Shown: positions 26,271-35,054 of the stretch, piece by piece | Layout of the letters: the number at the start of each line of letters is the position of its first letter | How positions within the stretch are numbered: position 1 is the stretch's first letter | Source: Streptomyces galbus | Lineage (GTDB): Bacteria; Actinomycetota; Actinomycetes; Streptomycetales; Streptomycetaceae | NCBI RefSeq assembly: GCF_005280195.1 | Contig: NZ_SZPR01000010.1 | Coordinates: 520,888 to 584,887, forward strand | Reading direction: 5' to 3' | DNA: 64,000 bases | Made by a program: the position numbers and the translations under genes | Notes under the pieces: generated by a model | The model's database searches: none | The model's input: the letters and a program-made list of their open reading frames with translations, nothing else | Told to the model about the DNA's origin: nothing

Positions 26271-26284
26271 TGAGCGACCGCTTA
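26271..26284. promoter_or_regulatory. TetR-type near-palindrome before the SDR operon
   Basis: TGAGCGACCGCTTA pairs TGAGCG with CGCTTA, one mismatch, and reads TAAGCGGTCGCTCA on the operon strand. It lies 100 bp before the FabG-like start, inside the 310-bp gap 26172-26481. The rest of that gap shows only a CTAG-containing promoter-like stretch for the excalibur gene. Confidence 0.45.
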
Positions 26285-26481
26285 GTACCTTCCGCAGAGC
26301 GACGCTAGAAGCCCTGGCACGCGGTGTCAACGGGACGCCCTGCGGTGTGACCGATCACCCGCCCGCCGGAGTCGTCCCGCACCGCGTCCGCGCACCCGAT
26401 CGGCCTACCGCTGCGCGCGGTGGGGGGATCGCGCTCCTAGCGTCGAAGAGCGGCCCGCCCGGGCCGGGAAGGAGGCACCCC

Positions 26482-26952
26482 GTGCTCCGCAGAACCGGTG
26501 CCGTCGGCACGTTGTTCGCCCTCGCCGCGCTCGTGCCGTCGGCCGTCCCCGCTCACGCGCAGGACCTGGACTGCCACGACTTCGTGTACCAGGAGGACGC
26601 CCAGGCGGTCTTCGACGCGGACCGCACCGACCGCAACCGCCTGGACGAGGACCAGGGGCCGGACGACGGCATCGCCTGCGAGGCGCTGCCGCGGCGGGCC
26701 GGCGCGACGACGTCCTCCACCTCCCGCCCGAAGCCCACCCCCACGGCCGTCCCCACCGCGCTCCCCACCCGGACGGTCGCCCCCACCGCGACGGTCCGGC
26801 CCACGTCGGTCGTGCCGACCCGGGGCGTGCAGGGCGGCCTGGGCGGCAGCTCCGCAACCGGCCCGACCGGCTGGGACCTGGCCATCGGCGCGACCTTCGT
26901 CGCGGGAGCGGCCGTCGCGACCGGGTTCGTAGTACGCCGCCGGCGCGGCTGA
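26482..26952 (+). CDS. excalibur-domain secreted, membrane-anchored protein
   Basis: 156 residues from a GTG with GGGAAGGAGGC. A cleavable signal peptide (about 1-26, ending AHAQ) is followed by the excalibur domain DLDCHDFVYQEDAQAVFDAD and the EDQGPDDGIACEALP calcium-type motif with two cysteines. A Thr/Pro/Ser linker, one membrane helix (about 130-150) and an RRRRG end complete it. It should sit on the cell surface with the linker spanning the wall. There is no LPXTG-type sorting motif. Excalibur domains are presumed calcium-binding; the role is unknown. The 230 bp downstream are GC-rich, low-complexity DNA without a gene. Confidence 0.88.
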   Translation: MLRRTGAVGTLFALAALVPSAVPAHAQDLDCHDFVYQEDAQAVFDADRTDRNRLDEDQGPDDGIACEALPRRAGATTSSTSRPKPTPTAVPTALPTRTVAPTATVRPTSVVPTRGVQGGLGGSSATGPTGWDLAIGATFVAGAAVATGFVVRRRRG

Positions 26953-27184
26953 CGACCCGCCGCCGGGCCGCGCCCGGGGGCTGGGCCCGACCGCGCCCCT
27001 TGCCCGGCCGCCCCCGGCAGCTCGGCCCCGCCGTGCCCTGGGCCCGCGCCCGACCGCAGCCCGGGGGCCGAGCCCAGCCCGGCCGGGCGAAGGGGCCGAG
27101 CCCGCCCGAGCCCAGTGGCAGAGCCTGCCCGAGCGCGGACGCCGAGCCCGGCCGCGTGCCGAGGCCGAGCCCCGCCAGGGGAAG

Positions 27185-27634
27185 TCAGCGCACCAGCAGG
27201 TCCAGCAGGCGTTCCGTCTCCGCCGACGGGTCCGTGGTCAGACCGGTGTGCACCGGGCCGGGCTGGACGACCGCCGAGCGGGGGGCGACCAGCCAGCGGA
27301 AGCGGCGGCCGGGGTCGTCGCCCGCCGCCTGACCCGCCGCGTCTCCCCCGCCGCACACCGCCTCCACCGCGCCGAGCGCGGCCCGGACCGCGGCGACGTC
27401 CGCCCCCGGGTCCAGGGCCAGCAGCCGCGCCTCGTCGAGGTGGGTGCGGGCGCCGACGTACCCCCGGGCCCGGCAGTAGACCAGCACGCCCGCGTTGACG
27501 CACTCGCCGCGCTCCACGCGCGGGACGACGCGCAGCAGGGCGTACTCGAAGACGTCCCGGCCGCCGCCCTGCCCGGCCCGGGTGATGTGCCGTTCGGTCA
27601 GGTGACCGGCGACGTTGATGTGGTTCCGGGTCAT
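27185..27634 (-). CDS. DUF3037 family protein
   Basis: 149 residues; its ATG at 27634 overlaps the TGA of the HipA-like gene by ATGA, so the pair is translationally coupled. DVFEYALLRVVPRVERGECV followed by NAGVLVYCRA and RLLALDP is the DUF3037 core. DUF3037 proteins are often encoded next to HipA-like kinases, as here; no function has been shown. The C-terminal part is Gly/Ala-rich and ends RLLDLLVR. No toxin fold or DNA-binding motif is visible, so an antitoxin role is only a guess. Confidence 0.85.
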   Translation of the reverse strand: MTRNHINVAGHLTERHITRAGQGGGRDVFEYALLRVVPRVERGECVNAGVLVYCRARGYVGARTHLDEARLLALDPGADVAAVRAALGAVEAVCGGGDAAGQAAGDDPGRRFRWLVAPRSAVVQPGPVHTGLTTDPSAETERLLDLLVR

Positions 27635-28395
27635 GCTGCCCCCTCGATCCCCGTGATGCGGTCCTGGATGACGGCGGCCCGCGCCAGGAGCGGCCGGGCG
27701 TAGCTGCGGCGCAGGTCGTCCGGGTGGTCGAAGCCGGGCTCGTCGGCCAGCCAGACGTCCGGGACCGCGGCGGTGACCTCGGCGAGCAGCTCCTCGGTGA
27801 CGAGCGGTGCGAGGTCCGCGGCGGCGCCGCGCACGTCCGGTGCGAAGCGCGCCAGGGCGTGGTCGCGGGCGTCGTAGGGGCGGGCGGCGGAGGTCTCGGC
27901 GGACGGCCAGTTGTGCTGCCAGATCATGGTCGCGCCGTGGTCGATGAGCCACAGGTCGCCGTGGTGCACCAGCAGGTTGGGGTTGCGCCAGGACCGGTCG
28001 ACGTTGTTGGTCAGCGCGTCGAACCAGACGATCCGGCCGGCCTCCCCGGCGTCCACGGGGAAGGCGAGCGGGTCGTAGCCGAGGGCGCCGGAGAGGAAGT
28101 CCATGCCGAGGTTGGTGCCGCCGCTGGACCGCAGCAGGTCCTGCACCTGCTGGTCGGGCTCGCCGAGGCCCAGTACCGGGTCCAGCTCGACGGTGACCAG
28201 CCGGGGCACGCGCAGGCCCAGCCGGCGGGCGAGCTCCCCGCAGACGACCTCCGCGACGAGCGTCTTGCGGCCCTGTCCCGCGCCGGTGAACTTCACGACG
28301 TAGGTCCCGAAGTCGTCGGCCTCGACGAGCCCGGGGAGCGAACCGCCCTCGCGCAGGGGCGTGATGTAGCGCGTCGCGATGACGTCCTTGAGCAT
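27631..28395 (-). CDS. HipA-like kinase, short form
   Basis: 254 residues, about half of a canonical HipA. A HipA-type kinase core is present: VVKFTGAGQGRKTLVAEVV as nucleotide/Lys region, then WFDALTNNVDRSWRNPNLLV with the catalytic Asp and Asn, and DLWLIDHGATMIW with the Mg2+-binding Asp. It lacks the N-terminal HipA subdomain and there is no HipB-type XRE antitoxin next to it. TAACCT ends 6 nt before the ATG on this strand (leaderless). The coupled DUF3037 gene follows directly. Streptomyces genomes carry this pair in single copy as far as I recall. Confidence 0.88.
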   Translation of the reverse strand: MLKDVIATRYITPLREGGSLPGLVEADDFGTYVVKFTGAGQGRKTLVAEVVCGELARRLGLRVPRLVTVELDPVLGLGEPDQQVQDLLRSSGGTNLGMDFLSGALGYDPLAFPVDAGEAGRIVWFDALTNNVDRSWRNPNLLVHHGDLWLIDHGATMIWQHNWPSAETSAARPYDARDHALARFAPDVRGAAADLAPLVTEELLAEVTAAVPDVWLADEPGFDHPDDLRRSYARPLLARAAVIQDRITGIEGAA

Positions 28396-28604
28396 CGCCC
28401 CAGGTTACTGGTGGTGCGCGGGCGGCCCCGACCGGGCCGACAGCTCCGCGACAGCTCCGGCTTACGCCCCGCTCATGCCGCGGCGGCCAAGCTCTGGAGG
28501 TCGCCCGGGGCCGGGCCGCGGCCCGCTGAACGCGCGGCGCCCGCGGCGCGTACCTCCTGGCACATCACGATCACGTCATCCTCCCCCGGAAGGGAAGCGT
28601 CAGC

Positions 28605-29087
28605 ATGACCAGCGCATCGCTCAACCCCGCGTCGGGTCCGGCCCGTCGTACCGTCGTGGCGGCCGCCGGAGCGGCCGGGCTCGCCGTCGCGCTGACCGCC
28701 TGCGGAGGCTCCGGCGACGACTCGTCGGACGCGCAGAGCGCGACCGGCGGCGGGTCCGCGAGCAGCGGCGGCACGGGCGGCGGGGACAACGCCGCGGCCG
28801 GTGCCGCCCTGACCACGACGGCCGACATCCCCGAGGGCGGCGGGAAGGTCTTCGGCGACGAGAAGGTCGTCGTGACCCAGCCGGCCGCGGGTGACTTCAA
28901 GGCGTTCTCGGCGGTGTGCACCCACCAGGGCTGTGCCGTGAAGAGCGTCCAGGACGGGGTGATCCACTGCCCCTGCCACAACAGCAACTTCTCCATCACG
29001 GACGGCAGTGTGAAGTCCGGTCCCGCGACCAAGGCGCTGCCGTCGGTGCCGATCAAGGTGAGCGGGGACTCGATCACCCTGGCCTGA
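28605..29087 (+). CDS. Rieske [2Fe-2S] lipoprotein
   Basis: 160 residues. The N terminus has a twin arginine (ARRTVVAAAG) and lipobox (ALTAC), so it is probably a Tat-exported lipoprotein. A Ser/Gly linker leads to a Rieske domain with cluster ligands Cys105 and His107 (CTHQGC), Cys122 and His125 (CPCHNSNF); Cys110 and Cys124 can form the disulfide typical of high-potential Rieske proteins. It transfers electrons outside the membrane. No oxidase partner is adjacent, so its redox partner is unknown. Confidence 0.94.
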   Translation: MTSASLNPASGPARRTVVAAAGAAGLAVALTACGGSGDDSSDAQSATGGGSASSGGTGGGDNAAAGAALTTTADIPEGGGKVFGDEKVVVTQPAAGDFKAFSAVCTHQGCAVKSVQDGVIHCPCHNSNFSITDGSVKSGPATKALPSVPIKVSGDSITLA

Positions 29088-29204
29088 GCCGGGTGGCCGC
29101 CGGCCGGTCGCGGACCGTTCAGGGACGCGCCGGCCTGGACACCGCCGTGCCCGGGCGGCGAGAGTGCCCCGGGACGTCACCAGCAGACGAGGAACGGGGG
29201 CCGT

Positions 29205-29672
29205 ATGACGGTCGGTCAGCGCCGGGGCCGCAGGATCATGATGACGCCCGGTGAGGTGGACGCGTTCCTCACCACGCAGCGCACCTGCCGGGTCGCCACC
29301 GTGTCCGCCGGGGGCGCCCCGCACGTCAGCGCGCTGTGGTTCCTGTGGGACGGCACCGCGCTGTGGCTGTACTCGGTCGTCCGCAGCAGGCGCTTCGCCG
29401 ACCTGCGCCGCGACCCCCGGGTGGCGGTCGTGGTCGACACGGGCGAGGAGTACGGCCAGCTGCGCGGTGTCGAGCTGTCCGGCGCCGTGGAGTTCGTCGG
29501 CGAGGTGCCGCGGACCGGGGAGCTGTGCGCCGAGCTGGACGCCGTGGAGACGCTGTTCGCCCGCAAGAACTTCGGCCTGGACGCGATCCCGCACGACGGC
29601 CGGCACGCGTGGGTGCGGCTGAGGCCGGAGAAGGTGGTCTCCTGGGACTTCCGCAAGCTGGGAGACGCCTGA
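29205..29672 (+). CDS. PPOX-class flavin/F420-type oxidoreductase
   Basis: 155 residues, ATG behind GGGGGCC. The split beta-barrel is read from RTCRVATVSAGGAPHVSALW, LWLYSVVRSRRFADLRRD and RVAVVVDTGEEYGQLRGVEL, which match the TIGR03618/PPOX family that binds F420 or FMN. Actinomycetes use F420, so an F420-dependent reductase is likely, but the cofactor cannot be decided from sequence. The final segment VRLRPEKVVSWDFRKL is typical. It is convergent with the LysR gene. Confidence 0.88.
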   Translation: MTVGQRRGRRIMMTPGEVDAFLTTQRTCRVATVSAGGAPHVSALWFLWDGTALWLYSVVRSRRFADLRRDPRVAVVVDTGEEYGQLRGVELSGAVEFVGEVPRTGELCAELDAVETLFARKNFGLDAIPHDGRHAWVRLRPEKVVSWDFRKLGDA

Positions 29673-29709
29673 CACCGGCGCCCCGGCGGCGGCCGCGGCC
29701 CGCCCGGCC

Positions 29710-30612
29710 TCAGCGGATCTTCTCCGCGGCCTCCTGCAGCGCCCGCACCGCCGCGCGGATCGAGGGCCGGCGGTCGGCGTCGGCCCGCCAGACGACGTAG
29801 ACGTGCCGTCGCACCCGCTGTCTGAGGGGCACCATGACCACGCCCTCGGGCACCGGGTGCCGGCCCAGCAGCGGGGCGATGCACACGCCCAGTCCCGCCT
29901 GCACCAGGTTGAGCTGGGTGTGCGTCTCGGCGGCGCGGTGGCCGACGATCGGCTCGACGCCCCGGGAGCGCAGCGTGAACATCAGCCACTCGTGGCAGAA
30001 CTCGCCCTCGCCCCAGGTGATCCACTCGTCCTCGGCGAACTCGGCGAGGTCGACCTCGTCCCGGTCGGCGAGCCGGTGCCCGGCGGGCAGGGCGACGTCG
30101 GCCGGATCGTCCAGGACGGGTGCCTTGACCAGGCCGTCCGGCAGCGGCATCGGCTTGTTGTACCAGTCGAGGACCACCGCGAGGTCGAGGTCGCCGCGCA
30201 CCACGCCCGCGACGCCCCCCTCCGGCTCCAGCTCGCGCGAGCGCAGCCGCAGCGCGGGGTGCTCCCGGCGCAGCGCGGACAGGGCCACGGGGAACAGGCC
30301 CCGCGCGGCCGTGGGGAACGCGGACAGCCGCAGCTCCCCCGCCACCTGGCCGCGCTGGGCCTCCAGGTCGGCCTGGGCGAGTTCCACCTGGGACAGGATG
30401 CGGGAGGCGTGCTCGGCGAGCAGCCGCCCGGCGTCGGTGAGCCGTACTCCCCGCCCGTTCTTGGCGAGGAGCTGCTGCCCGACCTCCCGCTCCAGCTTGG
30501 CGAGCTGCTGGGAGACGGCGGACGTGGTCACGTGCAGGCCCTCGGCCGCGCCGCTGACCGAGCCGTGCCGGGACACGGCGTCGAGGGTGCGCAGGCGCTC
30601 CAGGTTCAACAT
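29710..30612 (-). CDS. LysR-family regulator
   Basis: 300 residues from ATG at 30612. N-terminal winged helix (ERLRTLDAVSRHGSVSGAAE, TSAVSQQLAKLEREVG), then an effector-binding domain from about residue 90. TAGCAT at 30620-30625 on the minus strand leaves 7 nt to the ATG, so the mRNA is leaderless. The EamA exporter diverges with 74 bp between starts; by the usual LysR rule it is the target. The effector is unknown. Confidence 0.93.
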   Translation of the reverse strand: MLNLERLRTLDAVSRHGSVSGAAEGLHVTTSAVSQQLAKLEREVGQQLLAKNGRGVRLTDAGRLLAEHASRILSQVELAQADLEAQRGQVAGELRLSAFPTAARGLFPVALSALRREHPALRLRSRELEPEGGVAGVVRGDLDLAVVLDWYNKPMPLPDGLVKAPVLDDPADVALPAGHRLADRDEVDLAEFAEDEWITWGEGEFCHEWLMFTLRSRGVEPIVGHRAAETHTQLNLVQAGLGVCIAPLLGRHPVPEGVVMVPLRQRVRRHVYVVWRADADRRPSIRAAVRALQEAAEKIR

Positions 30613-30686
30613 GTAAGCGATGCTACGCGGTACCGGCATCGAATTCTCGATTGTGCTACGAGGTTCTCTCGCGCATCGTAAGGACC

Positions 30687-31766
30687 ATGAGCAGCGCCAC
30701 CGACACGCCCGCGTCCGCCGGGCCGCCCCCCTCCGGCACGCCCGGCCCCTCCCCCGCGGCCATCACGGCCGACGCCACGGCCCCCGCCCCTGGGCTCGCG
30801 GCCACCACCCCGGCCCCCCTGGCCGCCGCCTCCCCCGCCGCCTCGCCGCACCGGGCTCCCGCCGCGAGCTCCGGCGCCGCGCCCGGCCGCCCGCGCCTGG
30901 ACTGGCGGCTGCGCTTCGGCGCCCTGTCCCTCATCTGGGGCTTCAGCTTCCTGCTGATCAAGGTGGGGACCGACGGCTACGCCCCCTTCCAGGTGACGTT
31001 CGGCAGGCTGGCGTTCGGCACGGCCGTGCTGGTGGCCGCACTCGTGGTGAAGCGGGAGCGGCTGCCGCGCGGGGCGCGGACGTGGGCGCACCTGACGGTC
31101 GCCGCGCTCCTGCTCAACGCGCTGCCGTTCTCCCTGTTCGCCTACTCCGAGCTGACGATCCCCTCGACGCTGGCCGGGATCTGCAACGCGACGTCGCCGC
31201 TGTGGGGCATGGCGCTGTCCCTGGTCGCGCTCTCCGAGGACCGCCCGACCCGGGTCCGGGTCGCCGGACTGGGCCTGGGTTTCCTCGGCGTCCTGACCGT
31301 CCTCGGCGCCTGGCAGGGCTTCTCCGGCCTGGACGCGAAGGGCACCGCGATGGCCCTGCTCGCGTCGCTGAGCTACCCGGTCGGCTGGATCTACGTCCGC
31401 CGCACGCTGGCCGGCACCGGGCACTCGAACCTGTCCCTGACCGGAGCCCAGTTGGGACTGGCCACGGTGCAGCTCGCCCTCGTGACCCCGCTGTTCACCT
31501 CGCTGCCGACGCACCTGCCGGTGCTGCCCCTGCTGGCCGTGGCCGCGCTGGGCGTGCTCGGCACGGGCGTGGCGGTGCTCGTCCAGTACGGGCTGGTGGT
31601 CGAGGTGGGGCCGACGACCGCGCAGATGGTCACGTACTTCATCCCGGTGATCGCGACGGCCGCCGGGGTGGCGATCCTCGGCGAGTCGCTGCGGTGGAGC
31701 ACCCCGGTCGGAGCGGTGATCGTCCTGCTGGGTGCGGCACTCACCCAGGTGAAGCCGCGGGCTTAG
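30687..31766 (+). CDS. EamA/DMT-family transporter with long N-terminal tail
   Basis: 359 residues. The first 75 residues are a Pro/Ala/Ser/Thr-rich cytoplasmic tail, followed by ten helices in two EamA halves (about 76-210 and 215-355; note IWGFSFLLIKVGTDG, AYSELTIPSTLAGI). It probably exports amino-acid-like or purine metabolites, as do family members with YdcZ/RhaT-type sequence, but no ligand is identifiable. Divergent from the LysR regulator at 30612, which likely controls it. Confidence 0.88.
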   Translation: MSSATDTPASAGPPPSGTPGPSPAAITADATAPAPGLAATTPAPLAAASPAASPHRAPAASSGAAPGRPRLDWRLRFGALSLIWGFSFLLIKVGTDGYAPFQVTFGRLAFGTAVLVAALVVKRERLPRGARTWAHLTVAALLLNALPFSLFAYSELTIPSTLAGICNATSPLWGMALSLVALSEDRPTRVRVAGLGLGFLGVLTVLGAWQGFSGLDAKGTAMALLASLSYPVGWIYVRRTLAGTGHSNLSLTGAQLGLATVQLALVTPLFTSLPTHLPVLPLLAVAALGVLGTGVAVLVQYGLVVEVGPTTAQMVTYFIPVIATAAGVAILGESLRWSTPVGAVIVLLGAALTQVKPRA

Positions 31767-31823
31767 CAGCGGGCCGTCCCGCGGGGTCCGCCGCTGCCGC
31801 GCACGCGACGTCGCCCCGCCGCT

Positions 31824-33155
31824 TCACACGTAACTCCGCGACGGCGCCGGACCCACCGCCGACGCCACCGCGTCCGCCAGCGGCGCCGCCTCGGCCTCGG
31901 TGAGGGTCGACACGGTGATCCGCACGGCCGGCGGCGAGGACAGGCGGAAGCGGGCGCCGGGGGCGACCGCCCAGCCCGCGTGCAGGAGGCGGGCCACCGC
32001 CGCGGTCTCGTCGGGGACCGGCACCCACACGCTCATGCCGCTGCGGCCGTGCGCCGTGACACCGCGGGCGGCGAGCGCGGTGATCAGCGCCTCGCGGCGG
32101 TCCCGGTACGCGGCCGCGACCGCCGCGCCGTCCAGGACGCCGTCGCTCCAGAGCCGGACCACCGCCCGCTGGAGCAACAGGCTCACCCAGCCGGGGCCGA
32201 GCCGGTGCCGGCCGCGCACCCGGTCCACGGTGACGTCGTCGCCGGTGAGCAGGGCGAGCCGCAGGTCGGGGCCGTACGCCTTGGCGACCGAGCGGACCAG
32301 CGCCCAGTGGCGGGTGACCCCGGCCAGCGGGTGGAACGGCAGGTCGACGATGCCGTGCCCGTGGTCGTCCTCGATCAGCACGGTCTCGGGGTGCTCGGCG
32401 AGGACCGCGCGCAGCTCCCGCGCGCGTGCCGCGCCCACACAGGCGCCGGTGGGATTCTGGGCGCGGTCGGTGACGACGGCGGCGCGCGCCCCGCCCTCCA
32501 GGGCCCGGCGGAGGTCGGCGGGCAGCGGCCCCTCGTCGTCGACGCCCACCGGCACCGTGCGCAGTCCGAGCGCCGGGACGAGGTCGAGGGTGCGGCCCCA
32601 CCCGGGGTCCTCCACGGCGACGGCGTCACCGGGCTTGAGGTGGGCGGCGAGGACCCGTTCGACCGCGTCCAGCGCCCCGGAGACCACCGTGAGCGGCCCG
32701 GGCGGCACCCCGTCGGCGTCGAACTCGGCGCGGGCGATGCGGGCCAGCTCCGGCTCGACGGGCTCGGCGCCGTAGAGCACCGGCGCGCGGTCCTGCTGCG
32801 CGGCGGCGGCCGCGAACGCCCCGGACAGCGGGGGCAGCAGCGCGGGATCGGGGTTGCCGTCCGCGAGGTCGCGCACGCCCGGCGGCACGTCGAGGCGGAC
32901 GTTCTCGCGGCCGGTGGTGGCGGGCTTGGGCCGCACCCGGCTGCCCCGGCGCCCGTCGGTCTCGATGACCCCGCGCTCGCGCAGGGTGCGGTACGCGGCC
33001 GCCACCGTGTTGGGGTTCACGCCCAGCGTCGCCGCCAGTTCCCGCATCGGCGGCAGCAGTCGGCCCGGCTCCAGCGCACCGGTGCCGACCGCGCGCTCGA
33101 TGCTCGCGGAAATCTCCGCCGCACGCCGTCCCTGGATCGGATACTCTCCTAGCAC
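31824..33155 (-). CDS. MocR/PdxR-type GntR-aminotransferase regulator
   Basis: 443 residues. A GntR winged helix (residues about 8-70, MRELAATLGVNPNTVAAAYR) is fused to an aminotransferase fold of class I (about 100-430); the PLP lysine lies in SVAKAYGPDLRL. MocR proteins bind PLP or PLP-aminoacid adducts and control vitamin B6 or GABA genes. CATAAT leaves 7 nt to the GTG start (leaderless). The divergent pyridoxamine-oxidase-like gene makes PdxR-type control plausible. The shared promoter has a perfect palindrome at 33167-33178. Confidence 0.92.
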   Translation of the reverse strand: MLGEYPIQGRRAAEISASIERAVGTGALEPGRLLPPMRELAATLGVNPNTVAAAYRTLRERGVIETDGRRGSRVRPKPATTGRENVRLDVPPGVRDLADGNPDPALLPPLSGAFAAAAAQQDRAPVLYGAEPVEPELARIARAEFDADGVPPGPLTVVSGALDAVERVLAAHLKPGDAVAVEDPGWGRTLDLVPALGLRTVPVGVDDEGPLPADLRRALEGGARAAVVTDRAQNPTGACVGAARARELRAVLAEHPETVLIEDDHGHGIVDLPFHPLAGVTRHWALVRSVAKAYGPDLRLALLTGDDVTVDRVRGRHRLGPGWVSLLLQRAVVRLWSDGVLDGAAVAAAYRDRREALITALAARGVTAHGRSGMSVWVPVPDETAAVARLLHAGWAVAPGARFRLSSPPAVRITVSTLTEAEAAPLADAVASAVGPAPSRSYV

Positions 33156-33162
33156 AAAACCG

Positions 33163-33178
33163 ATTATGCACTAGTGCA
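33163..33178. promoter_or_regulatory. MocR promoter and TGCACTAGTGCA palindrome
   Basis: On the minus strand CATAAT (33163-33168) is the -10 of the MocR gene. The perfect 12-bp palindrome TGCACTAGTGCA at 33167-33178 overlaps it and lies just before the ribosome-binding site of the divergent PPOX gene, a position fit for control of both. Confidence 0.65.
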
Positions 33179-33190
33179 ATGGAGAACGCC

Positions 33191-33889
33191 ATGCAGGGCA
33201 CCGCACCTTCGAGCGCCGACCGGCCGGCGACACCGCCCGCCGCCTATGCCCGGACCGACCGCACGGTCCCCACGCGCTCCGCGGACCGGGCGTCGTACGA
33301 CCGCGAACTGGTGCACGCGATACTCGACGAGGGCTACGTCTGCCACCTCGGCTTCGTGCGCGACGGCGCGCCGGTGGTGCTGCCGACGCTGTACGGCCGG
33401 GTCGGCGAGCGGCTGTACGTGCACGGCTCGACCGGCTCGCGGCCCCTGCGCATGACGGGCCAGGCCGACCCGGGGCTGCCGGTGTGCCTGACCGTGACCC
33501 ACGTGGACGGGCTGGTGCTGGCCCGCTCGGCCTTCCACCACTCGATCAACTACCGCTCCGTCGTGGTGCACGGCATCGCCCACGACGTGACCGACCCGGA
33601 GGAGAAGCGGGCCGCGCTGGACGCCCTGGTTGACCACGTGGTGCCGGGCCGGGCCGCCGACGCGCGCCCCGCCAACCGCAAGGAACTGGCCGCCACCGCG
33701 GTGATCCGCCTGGACCTGGACGAGGTCTCCGCCAAGCTCCGCACGGGCGGCGTGAACGACGAGCGGGAGGACTACGCCCTGCCCCACTGGGCCGGCGTGC
33801 TCCCCCTCCGCAAGGGCTACGACGCCCCCGTCCCGGACGAGGCCCTGGCACCCGGTACCGACGTACCCGGCTACCTCACGGCGCTGTGA
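33191..33889 (+). CDS. pyridoxamine 5'-phosphate oxidase family protein
   Basis: 232 residues from the ATG at 33191, with GGAGA spaced 6 nt before it; the ATG at 33179 is the alternative. The split barrel is read from ELVHAILDEGYVCHLGFVRD, GAPVVLPTLYGRVGERLYVH and the NimA-type VDGLVLARSAFHHSINYRSV. Members are FMN-binding reductases, some giving nitroimidazole resistance. The gene is divergent from a MocR regulator, which hints at B6 metabolism, though true PdxH motifs are not obvious. Confidence 0.88.
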   Translation: MQGTAPSSADRPATPPAAYARTDRTVPTRSADRASYDRELVHAILDEGYVCHLGFVRDGAPVVLPTLYGRVGERLYVHGSTGSRPLRMTGQADPGLPVCLTVTHVDGLVLARSAFHHSINYRSVVVHGIAHDVTDPEEKRAALDALVDHVVPGRAADARPANRKELAATAVIRLDLDEVSAKLRTGGVNDEREDYALPHWAGVLPLRKGYDAPVPDEALAPGTDVPGYLTAL

Positions 33890-33921
33890 CGCACCGCCCC
33901 GCCGGGAGGTGACGGTGCGGT

Positions 33922-34920
33922 TCAGGCCGCCGTGCCGCGGGCGGACAGCTCCCGTTCGGGGGTGCCGCCCGCGACCGGGTCCGAGGCGGCCCTGACCGGC
34001 GTGGTCGACTGGGCGATGAACGCGCCCAGCAGCACCACCGCACCCCCGGCGATCTGCGGAGCGGACAGGTGCTCGCCGAGCAGCACCCAGGCGAGCACCG
34101 TCGCGACGACCGCCTCCAGACAGGCCACCACGGTGGCGACCTGCGGGGAGAGCCGGCGCACCGAGAGCACGCCGGTGCCGTAGGCGAGCACCGTGGCGAC
34201 GAGCACGATCCAGGTGAGGAGCACCCAGGAGGGGACCCGCGTGCCGTTCATGCCGGCGGTGCCCGCGAGCACCGACCAGTCCATGCCCCAGGGCCGGGCC
34301 ACCGCGGTCAGCACGACGGTGCCGACGAGCAGGCCGTAGGCGATGACGCCCAGCGGGTCGGGGGCCTCGTCGGCGGAGTCGGTGCCCTGGTCGGACAGGA
34401 CGAAGTAGCCCACCTGGCAGCAGGCCGCGCCGAGGGCGAGCAGCAGGCCGAGCGCGTCGAAGCCCAGCCCCGACCACACCTCGACGACACAGGCGAGGCC
34501 CCCGACCGCGAGGACCACGCCGACCGCGGCCGCGCGCGTCACCGGGCGCCGCTGCACGAACCGCACCCAGCCCAGCACGAGCGCCGGGGCCAGGTACTCC
34601 ACGAGCAGCGCCACGCCGACCGGGATGCGGGAGAGGGAGGCGAAGTAGAAGGCCTGCACCCCGGCCACGCCGAGCAGCCCGAACCCGGCCAGCAGTGCCG
34701 GGCGGCGGCGCACCAGGGCGCGGTGGCGCACGGCGAGCGGCAGCATCACCACAGCGGCGCCCGTCACCCGCAGCCACACCACGTGCAGCGGGTCGAGCCC
34801 CGCCTCGATCAGCGGCTTGGCCGCGACCCCCGACCCGCCGAAGGCGACGGCCGACCCCACCGCGAGGGCCAGCCCGACGCCCTTGCCGCGGCTGCCCTGA
34901 CTGCTCACTGACGTACGCAC
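33922..34920 (-). CDS. EamA/DMT-family transporter
   Basis: 332 residues from the GTG at 34920 (a CATCAT element leaves 6 nt to it, so leaderless). Ten helices in two EamA halves with VAFGGSGVAAKPLIEAGLDP at the first and LEAVVATVLAWVLLGE at the last turn, the conserved end of the family. A short Ala/Arg-rich tail follows. It is an exporter of unknown substrate, the third DMT protein in the window (others at 1175 and 30687). It is convergent with the PPOX gene, 32 bp between stops. Confidence 0.88.
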   Translation of the reverse strand: MRTSVSSQGSRGKGVGLALAVGSAVAFGGSGVAAKPLIEAGLDPLHVVWLRVTGAAVVMLPLAVRHRALVRRRPALLAGFGLLGVAGVQAFYFASLSRIPVGVALLVEYLAPALVLGWVRFVQRRPVTRAAAVGVVLAVGGLACVVEVWSGLGFDALGLLLALGAACCQVGYFVLSDQGTDSADEAPDPLGVIAYGLLVGTVVLTAVARPWGMDWSVLAGTAGMNGTRVPSWVLLTWIVLVATVLAYGTGVLSVRRLSPQVATVVACLEAVVATVLAWVLLGEHLSAPQIAGGAVVLLGAFIAQSTTPVRAASDPVAGGTPERELSARGTAA

Positions 34921-35054
34921 CGGGCCATGATGACAGGCGTTGACATGAGCGTCACCCCCGATGACACCTGTCTCGCCGACTGGACGGCCCACGGCCGTCG
35001 GCGGACCGGACCGAGCGCCGGGACCCGCGGGATCGGCGGGACCGGCGGGACCCG

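Noticed and set aside
26953..27184. GC-rich repetitive stretch downstream of the excalibur gene
   Set aside because: Repeats of GGCCGAGCCCG-type units are irregular and have no fixed period; no CRISPR-like spacing or gene.
27185..28395. Classic HipBA toxin-antitoxin module
   Set aside because: No helix-turn-helix antitoxin is encoded next to the kinase, and the kinase is the short form.
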